Translations under genes and position numbers: made by a program | Shown: piece after piece, positions 1 to 7,973 of the stretch | Layout of the letters: each line of letters begins with the position of its first letter | How positions within the stretch are numbered: position 1 is the first letter of the stretch | The notes under the pieces: model-generated | Seen by the model: the letters and a program-made list of their open reading frames with translations, nothing else | Databases searched by the model: none | Told to the model about the DNA's origin: nothing | Assembly (NCBI GenBank): GCA_963770245.1 | Contig: CAVYOX010000013.1 | Location: 248,001-312,000, forward strand | Direction of reading: 5' to 3' | Length of the DNA stretch: 64,000 nt | Source of the DNA: PALSA-270 sp963770245 | Lineage (GTDB): Bacteria; Acidobacteriota; Terriglobia; Terriglobales; Acidobacteriaceae

Positions 1-1
1 C

Positions 2-292
2 ACGGTTCGCAGCGAACACCTCGTGCCCGAAGGCGGCCTTGGTGAGATATGGTCCTCTCCGGCCTACAACCATTGCATGTTTACGGCACGGCCCGATCTC
101 GACCCGGAGCGGCAGCGCCGCTTCGCCGACGCGCTCCTAGCGATGAGCTATGACAACCCGGTTCATCGCCCTGTACTCGAGGCCGAAGGACTTCAACGCT
201 GGCTACTGCCTCACGTGGATGGCTACGCTGCATTGCGACAGGCCGCTGCCCAACAGGGATTCTTCGAGCGGCTATTTGCCCAGTCGGCTTAG
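2..292 (+). CDS. PhnD/SsuA-type ABC substrate-binding protein, C-terminal part
   Basis: The reading frame is open from base 2 to a TAG at 290-292 and runs off the left edge, so only about the last 96 residues are present. The segment has the C-terminal pattern of phosphate/phosphonate-type periplasmic binding proteins: an IWSSPAYNHCMFTARPDL strand-turn, then 'FADALLAMSYDNPVHRPVLEAEG' spread over the helix where PhnD relatives have ALLALDYANPEHR, then a GYAAL helix near the end. Such proteins deliver a small oxyanion or phosphonate to an ABC permease or act as sensors. The ligand cannot be deduced from this fragment. It converges on a minus-strand radical SAM gene 58 bp away, so the two do not form an operon. 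Confidence 0.6.
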   Translation, partial: TVRSEHLVPEGGLGEIWSSPAYNHCMFTARPDLDPERQRRFADALLAMSYDNPVHRPVLEAEGLQRWLLPHVDGYAALRQAAAQQGFFERLFAQSA

Positions 293-350
293 ACATGGGA
301 AGTGATGCGGGCTGAACCGACCGGGATTTCGCTGGCCACTTCGACGACGA

Positions 351-1391
351 TCATGCGCAGTTAAAGATTCTGGCCAGCCGATTGGCGTGTTCGCCTTCGC
401 GCTCGAAGGCGCGGCGGACTGCAGCGAAAGACTCGGGGAGAGGAAAAATGTCGCGGGTGACAAGCAGATCGGCATCCTCCGCGCCGACCGGATGCCAGTA
501 CACGCCGTCGGCTGTAATGGTGACTTCCGGCACTAAATCGGCTCGACTCACGGCGACCCCTGCAGTGGCCGAGCCACGCAACGCAATCCGGCGGATGACT
601 CGGTCTTCTGCCGCTATCTTCTCCTCATCGAGGAATTGACGGAACGCCTCAGCCTCGGTATCGGTCGACACTGTGGCCGCCAGCCGCACTCGAAAACCAT
701 GCGCACGAGCGCGCTGAATTCCTTCGCATGTACGCGCCCACGTCCCGGGCCCGCGATGGAGGTCGTGCAGTTCTGGCGTAGCGCTGTCCAAGCTGATTTG
801 CAGGACAATTCGATCACGCGGCAACGCTTGCAAGCTTTGCAAGCGTCGCCCCGCAAAGAGCATTCCGTTGGTCAGCACCGTGGTCGGGGTGGCCGCGGCG
901 CAAGCCAGAAGAATCTCGTCGATGTCTTCGAGCAGAAACGGCTCGCCTCCGGTCACGAAGATTTCTTTGACGCCCAGCTCCCCCGCTTCGCGAGCGATCC
1001 GCTGTACGCGTGCGAGCCCCAGTTCCCGTCGGGGCACGGTGGGCGAGGAACGCACGCAACAGTAGTCGCAATGCAGGTTACAGTCGAAATTCGTGTAGAG
1101 CCAAAGCCGCGAGCCCACAGGGCGATTGTCTTCTGCCGGTAGCCCGGCAGGCACCGCAACAGCCCCGCAGCGGAAGACCCAGCGCGAGCGGCCTTTTTCG
1201 GCCGTAGCTTCCAGAAGTGGGTTCCCGGTGAACCGGCACCACGTTTCCAACTCAGGTCCAACCCTCGCTTCGTTACCGACCACGGCAACCAGATCGCCCG
1301 GCCGGCATCGGCGCAGCACCGCGATCAACTCCGGCAAAAGCCCAGACGCGAAAGTCTTTCGCCCGATATCCAGATCGACGTCAGCCCTCAT
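351..1391 (-). CDS. Radical SAM protein with TusA-like N-terminal domain
   Basis: 346 residues. The radical SAM cluster motif CNLHCDYC (C104, C108, C111; CX3CX2C) binds the 4Fe-4S cluster that cleaves S-adenosylmethionine. It is followed by the GGEPFLLED motif that contacts the SAM amino group (near residue 148) and LQISLDS later in the barrel. Residues 1-75 resemble a TusA/SirA fold (DIGRKTFASGLLPELIAVLR...), but the sulfur-carrying Cys-Pro motif of true TusA is absent, so sulfur relay by the usual cysteine is unlikely. The C-terminus ends in FNCA. The substrate is unknown; peptide or small-molecule modification are both possible. A single ATG at 1391 starts just before the TusA-like strand. 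The gene appears monocistronic, with 76 bp to the next minus-strand gene upstream. Confidence 0.8.
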   Translation of the reverse strand: MRADVDLDIGRKTFASGLLPELIAVLRRCRPGDLVAVVGNEARVGPELETWCRFTGNPLLEATAEKGRSRWVFRCGAVAVPAGLPAEDNRPVGSRLWLYTNFDCNLHCDYCCVRSSPTVPRRELGLARVQRIAREAGELGVKEIFVTGGEPFLLEDIDEILLACAAATPTTVLTNGMLFAGRRLQSLQALPRDRIVLQISLDSATPELHDLHRGPGTWARTCEGIQRARAHGFRVRLAATVSTDTEAEAFRQFLDEEKIAAEDRVIRRIALRGSATAGVAVSRADLVPEVTITADGVYWHPVGAEDADLLVTRDIFPLPESFAAVRRAFEREGEHANRLARIFNCA

Positions 1392-1467
1392 CGGAATGCC
1401 CGCATTCTACATTCCGAGAGCGCTTGGAGAGGGCTTCGCACTGCGCGCGACTCATTGCTCCTTGATC

Positions 1468-2202
1468 TTATTTCGCGTCCATCCACTTGTCTGATCCCGT
1501 CACTTTCACCGCTACGTCGGAAAACCAGATCCGGATGGGCGCGCCATCGGCGTAGCCGCGGCGATCAGTGGAGACCAATAGAGGGCCGGCTTTTTTTTGC
1601 CCTCCCCAAGTTGCGAAGAGAAGGCTCGGCTTCTTGGCCCCGCCGCGGTGGTAAACAAAATACTCCACGCGGCCGTCTTTGCCGACGTAGAGTTCCCAGG
1701 TATCGCCGGGCGTGTAACCGCCCCCTTCCGCGGGATACTTCACGGCCACCAGTTCGGCCGAACCGCTGCCCACCGGCAAGTTATACATACCGGCGTCGAT
1801 CACGGCGGGGCTAGTGTCCCAGTAAGCCTTCAAGGGGAACAGAAGCGTGTAGTTATCATTGATAAAACCCGGGTCAACTTCGTTCTTCACCATGTCGGGC
1901 TGGCTGCCGAGCTCGGAGCGCTTGTACGTGACCTTGACCGGCTTGCCGTCTTTGTCTTTCCCTTCATAGGTGACCTGGGTGGTTTTGGGTTCCCATTCCC
2001 AGGAACGGGAGACATTCAATTTGCCCAATTGTAAGTTCCAGGTATAGCGGATCGCCTCGATCTTATCCCACGAATCGAGACCATAGGTCTTCGCCACCTT
2101 CTCGAAAAGCGGCGGGCGCGCCTGCGCCCATGAGTTTGCAACAAGGACCAGCACTCCGTATAGCAGAAGACCCAGCATGGTGAAACGGCGGGCATTTCTC
2201 AT
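1468..2202 (-). CDS. Secreted protein of unknown function, outer-membrane lipoprotein-like fold possible
   Basis: 244 residues beginning with a clear Sec signal (hydrophobic MLGLLLYGVLVLVANSWAQA, cleavage after AQA near residue 28). The mature part is beta-rich and charged, with a YTWNLQLGKLNVSRSWEWEP strand pair followed by a KDKDGKPVKVTYKR hairpin, a pattern of proteins with a LolA-like half-barrel. That comparison is only by eye. The protein is expected in the periplasm or outside the cell. It lies between the radical SAM gene and the glycosyltransferase operon with about 100 bp upstream space, so it probably has its own promoter. I cannot name a family. Confidence 0.7.
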   Translation of the reverse strand: MRNARRFTMLGLLLYGVLVLVANSWAQARPPLFEKVAKTYGLDSWDKIEAIRYTWNLQLGKLNVSRSWEWEPKTTQVTYEGKDKDGKPVKVTYKRSELGSQPDMVKNEVDPGFINDNYTLLFPLKAYWDTSPAVIDAGMYNLPVGSGSAELVAVKYPAEGGGYTPGDTWELYVGKDGRVEYFVYHRGGAKKPSLLFATWGGQKKAGPLLVSTDRRGYADGAPIRIWFSDVAVKVTGSDKWMDAK

Positions 2203-2302
2203 AGAGTTCGCTCCTCGGTGAATTGAACGGATGCGGCTTAGGATGATGGTACCCCGCTCCCGGATACAGTAATGTTGTTCGGTGCGCTTTCCTTCATGCT
2301 TC

Positions 2303-3595
2303 CTACTCGGTAGAGCATCGGGGCGCGGGCGACTGAGGGACCCGGCGCAAAGCGATAATTACGGCAGTGATTACCACGCATCCATATTCCAGCAGCATAA
2401 CCCAACCAGGAAGCGCCCCCCACGGATGCCCAAGCGCGCGCAAGTGCCACTGGACGTATGTGGGGATAATGCTCACCGTCCAGATGATGATCGGCAGCGT
2501 CGAGGCCGACGTCAGAAATGGCAGCAGCCCGAGAAGATACCATGGGAATACGACAGGTGCACACAAAAGAGATGCTGCCATTGGCCAGGCAAATAGTTCC
2601 GCAGACCACTCGGGGGCTGCGCTTCTTAGCCAGGTTGCAGTCACTAATCCGACGAGCACTGCCAGCCCAGCTAGCAACTGCGGTGGCGCCACCTGATCGA
2701 GTGCCGCAAACACGGGACCATTAAAGCGGAAACTCTGCACATACGTACCCAGCGAGCCGATCGGAATGCGCCCGTGGTTAAGAAATGGCACGTACAGGAG
2801 CACGACCACGGCAGCCGCCAGCGCAGCGTCGCGAATGCGAACCCGCTTCCAGTAGAGAGGCAGGAGTACGACCGGCAGCAATTTCACTGCTATCGAGAAC
2901 CCAAGTGCGACGGCCGCAGTCGCCCGCCATCGACGCACTAGCGCAGCGGCGGACGCCAGCAACAATAGCGCGCCAACAATGTCAATGTGACCGCTTCCCG
3001 CCACCTCGATGGCCAACAACGGGTTCCAGGCGAACACCAGAACCAAGTGCTCTCCTTTCCGTCTACAACGCAAGAGATCGAGCAACACGAGAACAATTGC
3101 CAAATCGCAAACGACAAATGCTATTTTCAGTGCAAATGTAGATTCGTGAATGGCGGTTACGGCGCGGAAGAATAGCTGCGCCCCCGCTGGATATGGGCTC
3201 GGAAGATCCGGGTTGTTCAAGTTGCGGGTTTCCGGGATGTGCAGCCCCTGCGCGGCAGGATCGCTCGGAACGACAAGATAGGGGTTGTAGCCGAGCCTCT
3301 GCAGGCGGCCATCCCAAACATATCGATGGATATCATCATCGGCGCCCGAGGGCAGCCGAAGAAATTCAATGTGCCACACACCGGCCAGGACGAGCCCAAT
3401 GACGACAACGCGTCGGGAAAATCTTGGGTTAGCGAAAAACTCACGGATCGCCAACAGGTATGCGATTCCCGCCAGCGTCAAGGAGGCCATGAAGTACGGT
3501 CCACCCCTGTCGCCGAAGTTGCGCGAGCAGATCGTCAGCGCCACGCACAACGTGGCACCGAGTATGTACACTCTCCACGCGGAGGTGATCTTCAC
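2303..3595 (-). CDS. GT-C fold polyprenyl-phosphate-dependent glycosyltransferase (GT87/mannosyltransferase-like)
   Basis: About 430 residues with ten or more hydrophobic segments. An acidic loop after the second or third membrane span (LPSGADDDIHRYVWDG) is the DxD-type motif of GT-C enzymes that transfer a sugar from a polyprenyl-phosphate sugar on the outer face of the inner membrane. Further loops (NPLLAIEVAGSGHIDIVGA, KLLPVVLLPL) match the GT87/mannosyltransferase type. The frame is open to 3652, but a GTG at 3593-3595 overlaps the stop of the upstream glycosyltransferase gene (GTG/TGA overlap), the usual sign of translational coupling, so I start there. It is the last gene of the DoxX-GT2-TIGR04282-GT operon. 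The sugar and acceptor are unknown. Confidence 0.75.
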   Translation of the reverse strand: MKITSAWRVYILGATLCVALTICSRNFGDRGGPYFMASLTLAGIAYLLAIREFFANPRFSRRVVVIGLVLAGVWHIEFLRLPSGADDDIHRYVWDGRLQRLGYNPYLVVPSDPAAQGLHIPETRNLNNPDLPSPYPAGAQLFFRAVTAIHESTFALKIAFVVCDLAIVLVLLDLLRCRRKGEHLVLVFAWNPLLAIEVAGSGHIDIVGALLLLASAAALVRRWRATAAVALGFSIAVKLLPVVLLPLYWKRVRIRDAALAAAVVVLLYVPFLNHGRIPIGSLGTYVQSFRFNGPVFAALDQVAPPQLLAGLAVLVGLVTATWLRSAAPEWSAELFAWPMAASLLCAPVVFPWYLLGLLPFLTSASTLPIIIWTVSIIPTYVQWHLRALGHPWGALPGWVMLLEYGCVVITAVIIALRRVPQSPAPRCSTE

Positions 3596-4323
3596 ACTTC
3601 TCCCCTGCCCGTCCGTAATTGTGCTGCCACCAGCTCCCACTCTTTCAGCCAAGCCGCCGTGCGTGGCGCCCTTGCCGGAGCCAGCCGCAACTCCTCTGCC
3701 AACCGAGTCAGGTCGTCCACCACGTCAATATCGTAAAAAGGAGCTGCGAAACCTACGGAAAGCTCAAGAGCTCGTGCGCGCGATAGAAGCCCCTCCAGCG
3801 CGCTACTGGTGCCCATTCCGTCGCGTGCGAAAAGCGTAGGATGGAAAGCCTTTGCGCCGACGAGATAGTAGCCTCCGTCGTGCGTTGGTCCAACGACTAT
3901 GTCATGTGAGGCCAGCGTTTCGAACGCGTCTTCGAGAACCGAACGCGGCAGGTGTGGGCTGTCGCTGTTGAAGGCAATGGTGCGCCGTTGATGACCTTGT
4001 GCGAAGTTCGCAAACACCGAAGTGAGGCCTGCAGCAAGACCTTCACCTTTCTGCGCAACTACGCTCGCCTTGTTGTATGCCAACCGCGCCAACTCGTTGA
4101 CGTCCGAGTCCGGGCACATGATGGCAACTTTCACATCGCCCAATGACCGCGCCAATGCCAGCGTGTCGTCCAGAAGACAGCAATAGAAAGCAGTGACAGC
4201 CTTAGGAGAAAGGCTGGGAACCAGGCGCGTCTTCACCGAACCTAGCCTCGGTGCTTTGGCCATGATTACCAGCACACGGTCGCCACCTGAGGAACCCACT
4301 ACCGTCTCGCTTGAAGATTTCAT
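3592..4323 (-). CDS. TIGR04282 family (DUF2064) nucleotidyl/glycosyl transferase
   Basis: 243 residues from the ATG at 4323. An upstream in-frame ATG at 4413 would overlap the previous gene by about 70 bp and adds no conserved sequence. Family motifs are visible: VIMAKAPRLGSVKTRL at the nucleotide-binding N-terminus, FNSDSPHLP (metal-binding aspartate) and GPTHDGGYYLVG. TIGR04282 proteins are CofC/GT-A-like and were named for association with radical SAM/seleno-domain or arsenosugar loci. A radical SAM gene does lie about 2.2 kb away, but it is not the ArsS type, so I do not infer arsenosugar synthesis. Coupled at its 3' end to the GT-C gene, it probably makes or transfers an activated sugar. 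Confidence 0.82.
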   Translation of the reverse strand: MKSSSETVVGSSGGDRVLVIMAKAPRLGSVKTRLVPSLSPKAVTAFYCCLLDDTLALARSLGDVKVAIMCPDSDVNELARLAYNKASVVAQKGEGLAAGLTSVFANFAQGHQRRTIAFNSDSPHLPRSVLEDAFETLASHDIVVGPTHDGGYYLVGAKAFHPTLFARDGMGTSSALEGLLSRARALELSVGFAAPFYDIDVVDDLTRLAEELRLAPARAPRTAAWLKEWELVAAQLRTGRGEV

Positions 4324-4340
4324 GAAATCTTGGCGGGGAC

Positions 4341-5063
4341 CTACGCGGGCCGTGGTGTCCCAGCTCTTCGGTGTCGGAAATAATAGCGCACTATCAAGCT
4401 GAGAATGAACCAAGCGGCGCCAACCGTGCCCTGCAGCGTACCGCTGATCTTCGATTTTCCGATACGCGGGTAGTAGCTCACCGGGACTTCAACCACGCGG
4501 AATCCGGCAAGGGCGCCTTTTAGGATCATCTCAACCGCCCAGCCATAGGTGGCTTCTTCGAGCGCGAGCGCGCGTAGTACATCTGCGCGGCCAGCGCGAA
4601 ACGGGCCGAGATCACTGATTTCCAGTCCATAGAGAAGCCTGATCAGGCGGGCGGCGAAACGATTCCCAAACGCCTGATGCCAAGGCAAGGCCCCAGCAGA
4701 ACGCCGCCCCTGCAGGCGGGAACCGAGGGTAATGTCCGCACGCCCCTCAGTGATGGGCGCTAACAGAATCGGCAGTTCGGAGGGCCGATCGCTGTAGTCG
4801 CCATCAAGGAACACAACCACGTCAGGGGAATTTGCCGTGGCTAGACCCGTGAGGCACGCTCGCCCATAGCCGCGGCGCGGTTCCTGAACGACGCGGGCTC
4901 CCATTCTTCGGGCGATCTCGGGCGTCCCGTCATTCGAGTTGCTGTCGACAACGATGACCTCCGTCGTGAGATCGGACGGGAGATCCGCTAAAACGCGCTC
5001 AATCGCCTGCGCTTCATTATGGGTGGGGATGATGACGGACACTCGCACGTGAACTTGGCCCAA
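4341..5063 (-). CDS. Family 2 glycosyltransferase, dolichol-phosphate-mannose-synthase-like
   Basis: 240 residues. The GT-A start VSVIIPTHNEAQAIERVL, the VVDSNSNDGT loop, the metal-binding FLDGDYSD and the PVSYYPRIGKSKISGT segment are those of polyprenyl-phosphate hexose synthases (DPM1/GtrB type), which load UDP- or GDP-sugar onto undecaprenyl phosphate. A C-terminal hydrophobic helix (AAWFILSLIVRYYF) can anchor it to the membrane. It starts with TTG at 5063, directly abutting the TGA of the DoxX gene; a GTG a few codons later is an alternative. The lipid-linked sugar it makes would be the natural donor for the GT-C enzyme encoded two genes downstream. Confidence 0.85.
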   Translation of the reverse strand: MGQVHVRVSVIIPTHNEAQAIERVLADLPSDLTTEVIVVDSNSNDGTPEIARRMGARVVQEPRRGYGRACLTGLATANSPDVVVFLDGDYSDRPSELPILLAPITEGRADITLGSRLQGRRSAGALPWHQAFGNRFAARLIRLLYGLEISDLGPFRAGRADVLRALALEEATYGWAVEMILKGALAGFRVVEVPVSYYPRIGKSKISGTLQGTVGAAWFILSLIVRYYFRHRRAGTPRPA

Positions 5064-5561
5064 TCACCACCACGGAGAAGAGGGCCACCGTTGCGACAGC
5101 CACGCGTCCACGCCCCATCTCCGGCCGGCCCGTCCAATAGCGAGCCCGAGCGATGCGAGCACCGGAACCAGTAGTTCCCAGATCCACGAAGTGCCCCACT
5201 CCGAAATCCAAAGGCTGCCGAGATACAGAAAAGCCACAAATGCCGCCGGTCGGGCAAGCAGACCGATGACGAGCAGGATACCGAGAGAGATCTCGGTCAT
5301 GGCCTGCATAGGAGCCGCCATCGCGGCGTGGTTTGCCGCCAGGCCCATCACCGCCTTCCAGGCAGCCGGCGAGTGACTCGCTTTGATGTAGTAATGGATC
5401 AGACCCGCGTAACCCGCCGGTGTGTACAGGCCTTTCCCCAGATTCTCAAAAAACACCGAGACGAACATTGCTCCGATCGTCACCCGTACAAGCGCCAGCC
5501 CGTCTGCGGCGGGCAGTTGCTGGGGTACCTGACTTGGTGTCGGGCTTGCGTTCGGCCCCAT
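5064..5561 (-). CDS. DoxX family membrane protein
   Basis: 165 residues with four hydrophobic segments in the DoxX/TQO small-subunit pattern: ALVRVTIGAMFVSVFFENLGKGLYTPAGY at the start, an amphipathic stretch, then ITEISLGILLVIGLLARPAAFVAFLYLG in pieces. DoxX proteins are inner-membrane proteins linked to quinone/redox chemistry or to membrane stress, but many are uncharacterised. Here it is the first gene of the glycosyltransferase operon (no gap to GT2), so a role in the same lipid-linked sugar pathway is an inference from position only. Upstream of it lies about 730 bp with only gene remnants. Confidence 0.75.
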   Translation of the reverse strand: MGPNASPTPSQVPQQLPAADGLALVRVTIGAMFVSVFFENLGKGLYTPAGYAGLIHYYIKASHSPAAWKAVMGLAANHAAMAAPMQAMTEISLGILLVIGLLARPAAFVAFLYLGSLWISEWGTSWIWELLVPVLASLGLAIGRAGRRWGVDAWLSQRWPSSPWW

Positions 5562-5751
5562 CCGGGAACCTCGTTACCTGGGAATGCAATACTGTTTTGC
5601 GACGAGCAGCCTAGTTCGGAACAACGATCAAACATCCTATGCCGTTCTTCGCAATATTGCTAGGGGATGTGCAAAGAGTATTCAGATTGCTTACAGAGGA
5701 ACCGTGGGGGGACGATCTCTACCGGATAACTACCGCTAAACGCGAATTGGG

Positions 5752-5960
5752 CTATCTTCTCGAAGCTACTTTTTGCGCGCGAATTGCAGCGGCGAGTTCT
5801 TTGCGAACTACGGGTGCAACGCGCGTCCCTAGGATCTCGATGGCAGGCAGCATCTTCGGATGCGGAACGGTCGACACGCCCATCTGAAACGTAATCCGCG
5901 AGATGCCGCCGAGGACTTCATTGTCATAGAGAATCTTTTCCGCAGGACAGGTCAGCCCGC
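5752..5960 (-). pseudogene. Remnant of a luciferase-like (LLM class) flavin monooxygenase, C-terminus only
   Basis: Read on the minus strand this stretch encodes about 66 residues ending in TAG at 5752-5754: CPAEKILYDNEVLGGISRIT, then a GVSTVPHPKMLPAIEILGTR segment and a basic tail. This is the conserved C-terminal pattern of bacterial LLM oxidoreductases (EKILYEHE...MPHEKVLRAIELFGTEVAPVVR). No start codon or N-terminal barrel is present upstream, where the homology stops near 5960. The rest of the 5562-6294 gap shows no convincing gene. Confidence 0.5.
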
Positions 5961-6073
5961 TCGCTCTAGTTCCTGTACACCGGGTGGTTCATGAGCGTTA
6001 CGCGGTTTGCTGGAAGGCGACGGCAAGAGCACGTAAGGCGTTCGCCTCCGATTCTCACGACCCACGCCCCATC

Positions 6074-6111
6074 TTTCTATTTCCTATTCTGATTTCTATT
6101 TCCTATTCTGA
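6074..6111. repeat. Two tandem copies of a 19-bp unit
   Basis: The unit TTTCTATTTCCTATTCTGA occurs twice head to tail (6074-6092 and 6093-6111) without mismatch in the non-coding gap before the DUF190 operon's 3' end. It is much more AT-rich than its surroundings. No function is evident; replication slippage would produce it. Confidence 0.8.
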
Positions 6112-6294
6112 CCCTGCCAGCTCCGCCAGGCGCAAAAGAGCTGATTCTCCCTGGGGATTTCTGAGAAAAGCTTGCCGCTTCTCGGATACCGGACACCAAA
6201 CAGCGAGGAAACGGCCCTCTCAAGCAACGAGTTCTCCTTCGAGTCTGTTCCCATATCTCATTTCCGAAGGGCCATGCTCCAAGGTGTACATTGG

Positions 6295-6648
6295 CTACGG
6301 AGCTGGAGAGCGCACTCCGTCTTGGTGCACATAGCGAATGACCTCCACTTCGGACATCGCGATCAACCCGTCGTCCACCATTTCATCGAGAACGGGAAGT
6401 AACTTTTGGATGTTTTGCGCGGTGTCTATCACCGAGACCATGATTGGGCGATCAGATGATCGCAGCAGATGAGCTTTGTGAATGAGCGTGCTTGCGCCGT
6501 AGCCTTCTATCCCGCGGAACACGGTCGCGCCGGCAATGTCGAGCTCCCGGCACTTAGCTACGATGGCCTCGTAGAGCGGCCTATCGTGCCATTTGTCGTC
6601 TTCGCCAAAGTGGATGCGCAACATTTTGGCTTTCCCTTCGAGTTTCAT
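6295..6648 (-). CDS. DUF190 (PII-like) protein
   Basis: 117 residues. DUF190 signature elements are clear: LRIHFGEDDKWHDRPLYEAI, then GATVFRGIEGYG, RPIMVSVIDTAQNI and the C-terminal VEVIRY strand. DUF190 proteins have a ferredoxin-like, PII-like fold and often sit beside crcB fluoride exporters. Their biochemical job is unproven; a sensor of nucleotides or a regulator of the exporter is usually proposed. The ATG at 6646-6648 overlaps the TGA of the preceding gene by four bases, with GGAGG upstream, so the two are translated together. It is the last gene of the crcB operon. Confidence 0.85.
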   Translation of the reverse strand: MKLEGKAKMLRIHFGEDDKWHDRPLYEAIVAKCRELDIAGATVFRGIEGYGASTLIHKAHLLRSSDRPIMVSVIDTAQNIQKLLPVLDEMVDDGLIAMSEVEVIRYVHQDGVRSPAP

Positions 6649-7376
6649 GTCCGTGCCTCCAGTCGTCGCTCAGTCTTCTCGTAGTTAGGCGTGTACTTGA
6701 TAACGTCCGCGTCGGATAGCACGACCAAGCCTTGTTGCACCATTTGCTCAAGGACGGGCATGAACGCTTTCAACTTCTCTTCCGTATCCACTACCGAAAG
6801 CAGAATAGGGCGATCATGGGAAAGGCTGAGGGTAGCATCTTTGTGAATTCTGCGGTTCGCCCCATAGCCGAGAATGCCCCGATAAACCGTCACGCCGGCA
6901 ATATCATTCGATCGGAGACCGCTGACGATGGCCTGATATAACGGCTTGCCATTCCATTTGTCATTTTCGCCAACATAGATTCGCATCATCTTGGCTTTAC
7001 CCTCACGCTTCAAGGCAGGGCCCTCCGGCCCAGTCTGCTTTTGCTTTTTTTCGGCAGGTTTGACGATTGTAGTGTCGTGCATCTCAATCAGTCCGGTGCC
7101 TGCCATCGTCTGGAGTTTGGGTAACAATTCCTCCACTTTTTCGGCCGTTTCAATGAACTCAATCTTGACAGGTAGGCGAACTGCCAAGTCCACGAGACTT
7201 GTCGTGTGCAGATGATGATCTGCCCCAAATCCAGCAATACCGCGCGTCACCGTCGCGCCGGAGACGCCATGGAAGAAGAGAAAATCCAGAATAGCGGCAT
7301 AGGAGGCGCTGCCGTGGTAGTGCTGATCCTCTCCCACGTAGATGCCTACCTTCTTGCCCGGTCCCGCTGTGAGCAT
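6645..7376 (-). CDS. Tandem double-DUF190 protein
   Basis: 243 residues made of two complete DUF190 domains joined by a basic linker (KPAEKKQKQTGPEGP). Domain 1 (about 5-105) has VGIYVGEDQHYHGSASYAAI, GATVTRGIAGFG and LPVKIEFIETAEK. Domain 2 (about 125-230) has MRIYVGENDKWNGKPLYQAI, GVTVYRGILGYG and RPILLSVVDTEEK. Domain 2 is closer to the following single-domain gene than to domain 1, suggesting that the third copy arose by duplication of domain 2. A strong AGGAGG sits seven bases before the ATG. Together with its neighbour, the operon encodes three DUF190 domains, the number of subunits in a PII trimer. Confidence 0.85.
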   Translation of the reverse strand: MLTAGPGKKVGIYVGEDQHYHGSASYAAILDFLFFHGVSGATVTRGIAGFGADHHLHTTSLVDLAVRLPVKIEFIETAEKVEELLPKLQTMAGTGLIEMHDTTIVKPAEKKQKQTGPEGPALKREGKAKMMRIYVGENDKWNGKPLYQAIVSGLRSNDIAGVTVYRGILGYGANRRIHKDATLSLSHDRPILLSVVDTEEKLKAFMPVLEQMVQQGLVVLSDADVIKYTPNYEKTERRLEART

Positions 7377-7391
7377 GTTGTCCTCCTGAAA

Positions 7392-7973
7392 TTAGAGCCC
7401 TCTCTGACTAACCAGAAATTCCGCTACGACCCGCAGTTCGCCTCCGGCATGTACTCCTTGCTTGAGTTGCTCGTCGAAAGCCTCCAGCTCATTGCGAAGC
7501 TCCACGCGATTTCGTTCCACGATTTCATCCAGGAGTTTGCGAAACGGGAAAGGGACAAATTCCTTAAGTTTCCCGGCATGATCCACGCAGAGACTTCCCT
7601 GAGTCTGCATCCATTCGACGAACTTGGCGCGCTGGAACTCCCGCGCCAGTTCACGCAAGCGGGCCAGCTCCTCTTCTCGGACACGGTGGCACAGCGAACA
7701 ATCATCGCTGTTAACTTTTCCCGCGGGCGAATCCTTTAACATATCCAGAAATAAGCTTGTAACACTCTCCCCAGGCGTGGAGCGTTCGAGCGAGCCACTC
7801 CTGGAACGAGCAAGCGCCCAAGTGTGAAAATTACACAATCGCAGACTTGCATTCGGTCTTACGACTGTGGCCAGTGTCCACTGGAGGTCCTTCAAAATCC
7901 CGCAAATAGGACATGCCCCTTTGACGAGCACCTGACTTACGCTTGTTGCCTGTGCAGTGGCTTCACGTTTCAT
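7392..7973 (-). CDS. Cysteine-motif protein in the crcB-DUF190 operon, function unknown
   Basis: 193 residues starting at the ATG at 7973, whose ATGA overlaps the TGA of crcB. It contains two CxxC motifs (CPICG near residue 24 and CSLC near residue 95) plus further isolated Cys/His (LCNFH, LCVDH), a layout that could bind zinc or another metal. The middle is a charged helical segment (HRVREEELARLRELAREFQRAK in pieces). It resembles DUF6062-type proteins by eye, but I am not sure of the family. No signal peptide or membrane span is visible, so it is cytosolic. Its position between crcB and the DUF190 genes with coupled translation ties it to the same response. Confidence 0.65.
   Translation of the reverse strand: MKREATAQATSVSQVLVKGACPICGILKDLQWTLATVVRPNASLRLCNFHTWALARSRSGSLERSTPGESVTSLFLDMLKDSPAGKVNSDDCSLCHRVREEELARLRELAREFQRAKFVEWMQTQGSLCVDHAGKLKEFVPFPFRKLLDEIVERNRVELRNELEAFDEQLKQGVHAGGELRVVAEFLVSQRGL

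Noticed and set aside
2303..5561. Arsenosugar biosynthesis cluster
   Set aside because: TIGR04282 is present, but there is no ArsM or ArsS gene and the nearby radical SAM protein has a different architecture.
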